Part shown: in pieces, positions 58,750 to 64,000 of the stretch
Position numbering within the stretch: position 1 is the stretch's first letter
Layout: the number at the start of each line of letters is the position of its first letter
NCBI RefSeq assembly: GCF_000149955.1
Contig: NC_030989.1
Location: forward strand, 4,963,188-5,027,187
DNA: 64,000 bases
Origin: Fusarium oxysporum f. sp. lycopersici 4287
Taxonomy: Eukaryota; Ascomycota; Sordariomycetes; Hypocreales; Nectriaceae
Direction: 5' to 3'
Notes under the pieces: generated by a model
Told to the model about the DNA's origin: nothing
The model's input: only the letters and a program-made list of their open reading frames with translations
The model's database searches: none
Program-made: the position numbers and the translations under genes

Positions 58750-60993
58750 ATGGCTCGCATCTTTGGATTCTTCTTCTCTCTATTGATGAGCAATATGCTC
58801 ATCAGTCTGTCGGTAGCAACAAAAAGCTGCAAATGTGTTGGTTGTCCCGGATCCCTCAGAACGCGACGTCCTTCAATGAAATCTGACCGTCGCTAGTCAC
58901 CCCAGGATAAATGTTGGCCAGAAGATTCCGAATGGGATCATCTCAACAAAACCCTCGACGGACAACTAATTCGCTTCGTTCCCCCAGCTTCAGTCTGTTA
59001 CCCTCAGTCGTCCAACCACAACAAGACCGCTTGCGACGTGGTCATGAAGAACTGGACCTCCTTCGCATTCCACTCCAGTAATCCAGGTAGTATCGCATCT
59101 CCTTGGACACTTGAGTCTTGTAACCCAACGTACCCGAACGGAACTGGCATATCTGGGGCCAGGAATGCAAGAGCAAACGGTTGCAAACTTGGCGCACTTC
59201 CAGTTTACATTGTGAATGCCACCGAGGCACATCACATTCAAACCGCAATCAAGTTTGCGGATAGGTGGGACGTAAGGCTCACAATCAAGAATACCGGACA
59301 CGATAGTTACGGAAGGTAAGAGTATCTTGCGATTTGCATAAAGTTCGATGATACTGACTCGATATAGAAACACCGGCTCTGGCAGTTTATCGTTCGTAAA
59401 CCCCCTTACGCCTATGTCACGAATTAGAACTAAGTGTACTCTAACTCTAGCATCTGGACTCATAACTTGAAAGGAATTAGCATTTCTCGAAAATGGATTC
59501 CCCAGGTAGAGAACAGCACTACCAATGCTGCCGAACCTGTCTTGGCAGCTACTATTGGGGCAGGCGTTCAAGACGGCGAGCTTTTCAATACGTTGGTACG
59601 GCATGATTTGATCGCTGTTGGCGGTACGAACATGGTAAGGAATCAGTTCATATATTTGCTATGTCTTCTGATACGTGAATCTAGGACGTGGGCTTTGTTG
59701 GCTGGGCAAGCGGCGGGGGTCACGGATACATGACGGGTAAGTATGGTATGGGTGCGGATAATATTCTACAAGCCGTCATCGTGACCGCCGACGGTAAGAT
59801 ATTGATCGTGAATGAACATCAACACCAAGACCTGTTTTGGGCCATCCGTGGTGGAGGAGGTGGTACATTTGGTGTCATCATCAGCGCCACTGTGAAGGCC
59901 TATNNNNNNNNNNNNNNNNNNNNNNNNNNNNNNNNNNNNNNNNNNNNNNNNNNNNNNNNNNNNNNNNNNNNNNNNNNNNNNNNNNNNNNNNNNNNNNNNN
60001 NNNNNNNNNNNNNNNNNNNNNNNNNNNNNNNNNNNNNNNNNNNNNNNNNNNNNNNNNNNNNNNNNNNNNNNNNNNGACTACATGCGCTATTCCCTGCAAT
60101 GCAGGACAAGGGCATTTCTGGTTATTACACCATGAGCGGTCCACCTTCCAGCCAAACTTGACATTGAGCGGTTCTCTCTTCTTGTGGAATGGCTCGAATG
60201 AGACTTTCTTCAAGATCATGGAGCCTATTCAGGAATTTCTGCATAACGAGAAAAACGCTGTAGTCTCTTCCATCACCACACTTCCCCTCACCTCATTCAA
60301 GGATCTACTGGCAAATCTTCCCGACCTAGGAGCGGTGCCTGTGGAGGATAGCATCACCGCATCCCGATTGATCACGAAGGAGGTGGTGTTCAACAAGACT
60401 GCAGAATTTGCCGAAACACTCCGAATACATGGGCCGCAGGCAAAAGCTCCAAAGGTAAGCCTGAATCAACACCCTCCCTCAAATAATATACAAGAACTCA
60501 GCTAACTACTTCTCCAGGGAGGTATTCCCAATGTATCTGTCTCTGGAATCTTGACCATCAGCCGAAAACCCGTTGACAACGCCTTGAACCCGTCTTGGAG
60601 GAAGGCAGTTGTCCACCTCATTCTTTCGCAGTCCTGGAGCAACGAAACGCCCGATACCAAGGCAAAGTCTATCGTCAAAAATATGACATACAACAAACTC
60701 GATTCTTTGCGACAGTTGGATCTTTCTTCGGGAGCCTATCTCAATGAGGTAACGATAGCTCAATCACCAATCACTGGGACAGCGCCGTTGACTAACATCT
60801 TTCCTTTTAGGCGAATGCTTTTGAGCCTGGCTGGCAGCAGTCCTTTTTTGGTCAAAGCTATCCACGATTGAACAGAGTCAAGGAGAAGTATGATCCTAAC
60901 GGTGTGTTTTGGTGCTTTAAGTGTGTAGGAAGTGAAGACTGGGTGCAGCAAAGCGATGGTAGACTATGTAAGGCTGCGAATCCTTTCTACTAG
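58750..60993 (+). CDS. secreted BBE-like FAD-dependent oxidase, interrupted by a gap and one frameshift
   Basis: Exons: 58750-58836, 58897-59315, 59368-59391, 59451-59634, 59685 to the gap at 59904, 60076-60454, 60518-60748 and 60811-60993. A signal peptide (MARIFGFFFSLLMSNMLISLSVA) leads to [47 protein letters not shown] carries the His that binds FAD covalently in this VAO/berberine-bridge family, followed by GFVGWASGGGHGYMTGKYGMGADNI. The BBE end reads YLNEANAFEPGWQQSFFG...YDPNGVFWC. After the gap, SGYYTMSG runs into a stop unless one base is restored near 60135, so either an assembly error next to the gap or a true frameshift is present. Members oxidise sugars, alkaloids or alcohols outside the cell. 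The first donor is GTTGGT, also used by the DUF1479 gene. Confidence 0.82.
59904..60075. other. assembly gap (172 N)
   Basis: It removes part of the FAD-binding domain of the BBE-like oxidase gene. Confidence 0.99.
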
Positions 60994-61468
60994 CGCTTTA
61001 ACCTTTCTAGTAGATGTTGTGGTTAGGTTGAGCATCCGTGAAGGTTATTAAAGACTAGGAAGGTTTTTCGCAATCCTGTTGTGTTATATAGATTAGGAAA
61101 ATATATTATATTCCTTCTTTGATATCTCAAGAAGATCTTAAATTGCTGCAAAGAAATTTAAACGGCTTATATGTATTCGATTGTCATTATTAAAATTCTC
61201 CGTTCACTGCTCTCGTTATCAAGTAAAATATAAAAATAAATTAGCATCTGTACTCTGCAGATACTAGTTAGTTTCACAGCAAACTTCTCTCTTATGGCTA
61301 TTAAAGCTCTTTATCAGAATACTAACGAATCTCTTTAGATCCACCTAACCTACAGTACAGCTTAACTACAAGTATTATCTCTTCAGGCGGCATAAAGCTC
61401 CGGCGGGGTCACGACAGGGGTGTAGGACCTATCAAAATGAGCGCTACATGAAGTACATTTTCACACAC
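60994..61468. other. 3' flanks of two convergent genes
   Basis: The oxidase and the piggyBac transposase are transcribed toward each other across this stretch. No gene is recognised. A TTAA, the piggyBac target, is present at 61362-61365, but no clear terminal repeat follows it. Confidence 0.45.
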
Positions 61469-63359
61469 CTAAACTTGCGTGTGATAGAAGTACCAGCAGT
61501 CAGCCGTGTTACAAATAGCTACATCACATACTTTGCAGCCGTACACGGTCTGCACCCTTCGTTCATTTCCTGATATCGGCTGTAGATGACCTCCTTTTTC
61601 CTTCTTCCTTTTAAAGGGTCGGGCCTGACCCTGCCGGAAGCCTTTGCAAGCTAGGCAGCTTGAATGTATGCCCCGATGGACATGATTGATATCTCTTTGT
61701 AGGTGAATTTGCCGTGCTTCTGTATCCTCGATGTCTTCTTCCATTCCTGTACGGCCTCTCTTCCTTATGTGACTTTCAGTTGCGTATCTGTTGAAAATGG
61801 CATTATAAATGCACTCCTTCCAAGCTTTAAGCGTGCTATAGGGCTTCCAACGAGGCTGCCGTGTTTTCTTCTGTAAAATGAAGCTATTCGCAAGTGCGAC
61901 TTCAAGGAGGAAAGACCAAAGCAACGCTTGCCAAGGACCGCGCCGGAATCGGTGCTGATATGTTGTATAAGACCGTATCTGATCGCCGCGGTCAACGTGA
62001 TTCATTTCATCGTTATACTGAGCGGCAACAGTAGGAATAGGGATTATCTTGAAGCTATCACCATTGAAGACCTGCTGCAGGCGCTGTGACTCTGCCTTTG
62101 TGCCTCTTTTGGCGGGCTTTTTCCTCTTTTTTGGTGTGCGCTCGTGAGGGGCTCCGCTAAGCACAGTTGAAAGGAAGAGCACGATGCTGCTATCTTTCCA
62201 AGCGATTTGGATGACCTAGGGAGAAAGGAAAAGGACAAATTAGTAAGGGAAATACAGGTAAAGCTGTCCATACCTGTTTATCTTGTGTCGGGATCAAATA
62301 TACCTCATTATATTGCAAAGCTATGCCGTCAGGAGCTTTTCCGGTCTCTTTTATATGCTTCATCTCGGTGGTGATGCCGCAGTTAGGGCGTGCCGTGCCT
62401 GTGGCACCGTGGCCAAGCTGCCGAAGAAGGCGGAAGAGCTGCGGCGACGAGAAGAGGTTATCCGTGAAGACGTGATGTGTCTGCGTTGACAGCCTTTTTA
62501 GTAGGTGAACCACGACGCTTTGCGTATTGTTGAGAGGAATCTCGGTCCGTAGCTTTCCCTTCTTGCCGTACGGCGTTGGTATAGGTAGCTCGACTATAAC
62601 AGCCTTGTATGGTGATGCCTTCACGTGCCAAAGCCACTGCAGAAAGAAGCCCTGTTGGGCGATAACCCAGACTTTGAACCCCACGGGCGTGGGTTTATTC
62701 TTGACGACTGTTGTCTCTTTTGATCTGCCTGTAAAAGGGATCATACACTCATCTACAGTGAGGTTAGTCCCTGGAGAATAGAGCTCGATAGACACGCTTT
62801 GTATGTGATTAGACCACTCTTCAGCCGCTTGGAAGGTCTTTGGAAGGTCGCTCTCATCCCTCACATCGAGCTTGGTGTAGTCAAAAGTGCGGAAATACCT
62901 CGTGATCAGCTCGAACTTCCGTAACGGCATGAACTTGATGATTGAGTGAAGAGGGCGCTGATCTCCTAGGCTAGGGGACTTCCAATGGTCTTTGATCGAT
63001 ATTTCCCTATGAATTCCTAGGTAAATAAGGACCCCAAGCCATACATAAGCTGTTGCGGTGGAGATGCCTTCCCACTTGAGAATGCGGGACTGTTTGGAAA
63101 GGGGGGTATTCCAGTTGTCAATAATGCCATTTTCAAGTAAGTGAGTGGCCCAGCTGTTGGTGTATTTAATCCATGACTGTACAAGGGAAATAGGTACGAA
63201 AAGCTGGAATAATTCAAGTGGTTCCTTGGGTAGAGGGCTGATCTTGAAATCACGATATTCTAGGTTGAAAGGTTGAAAATCATCACCGCAGCCCAGCGCT
63301 GCCCTCAAATCAAACAAATCAAATCCGGGGTCATATTTGAGATATTTGATAACTCTCAA
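61469..63359 (-). CDS. piggyBac-type transposase
   Basis: Exon 1 62274-63359, intron 62216-62273 (GTATGG...CTAG), exon 2 61469-62215, 610 residues, no stops. The DDE_Tnp_1_7 fold is recognisable: PLSKQSRILKWEGIS, GVLIYLGIHRE, FELITRYFRTFDY, TVDECMIPFTGRSKE, VFTDNLFSSPQLF and YNDEMNHVDRGDQIRSY. The three catalytic Asp residues are D203, D300 and D437. A cysteine-rich C-terminal zinc module (SSCLACKGF, YGCKVCDVAICNTADCW) is also present, as in active members. The element excises and inserts at TTAA by cut-and-paste. Only 60 bp separate its start codon from the hAT stop codon, so a normal 5' terminal region seems to be missing or lies in unusual sequence. The intact frame suggests recent activity or selection. 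Confidence 0.93.
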
Positions 63360-63373
63360 GACTGGATTTGTTG

Positions 63374-63401
63374 TTTGAAATATTTATTCAAATATTTCAA
63401 A
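63374..63401. repeat. 12-bp perfect inverted repeat upstream of the piggyBac gene
   Basis: TTTGAAATATTT, spacer ATTC, AAATATTTCAAA. It is followed by a further ATATTTCAAA copy, and similar TCAAATATTT words occur near 63335-63350. It lies in the short spacer between two transposase genes and could be part of a transposase-binding end or a promoter. Confidence 0.6.
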
Positions 63402-63419
63402 TATTTCAAATCTGACTCT

Positions 63420-64000
63420 CTATGCTTCCATGCTAACATCTCCAATCTCCCATTGGACCTCCTCCCCCCCACCTATTGTCGCCCCTAGCTTCACCGCACC
63501 ATGTCTGACCCAGTTCTTAAGGCATTGTAACTTCTCCAGCGTTTCCGTCGTCATCGAAAGCCTCTGCGTCGTCAGCGTTAGCTTGGCTAGGCTGAACGAC
63601 CTCTCGCAATCAGTCGCCATCGCCGGTATCGCGAGTATATCGAGAGCCAATTGGCTGATCATCGGGAATTGTCCCTGGTGAGCCATCCACCACTCGATTG
63701 GATCCTCAGTCTCTTGCGGCTCTAGCCGCAGATACCGCTCAAGCTCGCTTCCCATCACCGTGGTCTTCGCTGTCCTGCTTTTAATCCATTGCTTGAACAC
63801 GCTAACTTCAGTTGTCGTCCTTGGTACGCTTAAGGATGTCGATGTGTCCATGATCATCTTCTGCTGCTCATCCACCGGCCGGTTGCAGTGGTACCAACGG
63901 TCCAAGTAGTCAGACAGTCCAATTTTGGCATCCCTCACCCACACAAGCTGCTCTTCCGACGCCCAGTTCACCTCCAGATAGTTCATGCCGAGTGATGGGT
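63420..64000 (-). CDS. hAT-family transposase, C-terminal part (cut by window edge)
   Basis: The frame is open from the right edge of the window (codons PSLG before an internal Met at 63986) to the stop at 63420, about 192 codons. The C-terminal hAT dimerisation domain is clear: DPIEWWMAHQGQFPMISQLALDILAIPAMATDCERSFSLAKLTLTTQR...LEKLQCLKNWVR. In this superfamily that domain includes the last catalytic Glu, probably the E of DCERSFS. No stops or RIP-type decay are seen. The RNase H-like core and N-terminal zinc finger would lie to the right of the window. Confidence 0.9.
   Translation of the reverse strand, partial: PSLGMNYLEVNWASEEQLVWVRDAKIGLSDYLDRWYHCNRPVDEQQKMIMDTSTSLSVPRTTTEVSVFKQWIKSRTAKTTVMGSELERYLRLEPQETEDPIEWWMAHQGQFPMISQLALDILAIPAMATDCERSFSLAKLTLTTQRLSMTTETLEKLQCLKNWVRHGAVKLGATIGGGEEVQWEIGDVSMEA

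Noticed and set aside
61080..61330. Possible Tc1/mariner N-terminal remnant (AIKALYQNTNESL-like words)
   Set aside because: Similarity is too short and weak to separate from chance.

Overview
This is a 64 kb piece of a filamentous ascomycete (Pezizomycotina) genome. The genes carry short GT-AG introns (about 46-83 bp). The protein families are typically fungal: Zn2Cys6 regulators, RTA1, a GPI-anchored GH76 and DUF1479. The AT-rich blocks show the C-to-T/G-to-A decay of repeat-induced point mutation (RIP), with fungal pogo/Fot1, Ty3/gypsy, piggyBac and hAT elements. I cannot name genus or species. There are five N gaps (5848-5947, 8663-9329, 38752-39587, 55216-55330, 59904-60075), and two of them cut genes.

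Layout. 1-894 is the 5' part of a DUF1479 gene. 2273-2456 is a decayed copy of a sugar-transporter 3' end. 2601-12421 is a RIP-mutated pogo element (TA duplication) split by a full-length RIP-mutated Ty3/gypsy retrotransposon (4359-12318, duplication ACTAA). 12424-15290 holds further transposon remains, with the end of a second gypsy element. 15556-27269 holds a DJ-1/PfpI gene, a sugar transporter killed by a sharply bounded patch of RIP-like damage, a GH76 cell-wall mannosidase, and a CocE-type hydrolase with one premature stop. 28983-32747 is a complete condensin SMC2 gene, divergent from a complete cytochrome P450 (33566-35509). 35836-37808 is a second pogo copy that carries a 131-bp insertion of its own.

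39588-48690 looks like a small catabolic gene cluster: a Zn2Cys6 regulator, a two-domain RraA-like aldolase/decarboxylase, an aspartate aminotransferase-type enzyme, an HpcH/HpaI aldolase (one frameshift), an alpha/beta hydrolase and a dead flavin monooxygenase. A dead Zn2Cys6 regulator and a dead hexokinase-like gene follow (48815-53290). The inference is that this set degraded a small organic, possibly aromatic, acid through 4-hydroxy-2-oxo-acid aldol cleavage, with the aminotransferase handling keto/amino acids. No substrate can be read from the sequence.

53595-60993 holds an intact Zn2Cys6 regulator, an inverted-repeat element around a gap, an RTA1-family membrane protein and a secreted BBE-type FAD oxidase (gap and frameshift). 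The right end holds an apparently intact piggyBac transposase gene beside the 3' part of a hAT transposase. Overall this is an accessory, transposon-rich compartment in which live genes, freshly broken genes and old relics alternate.
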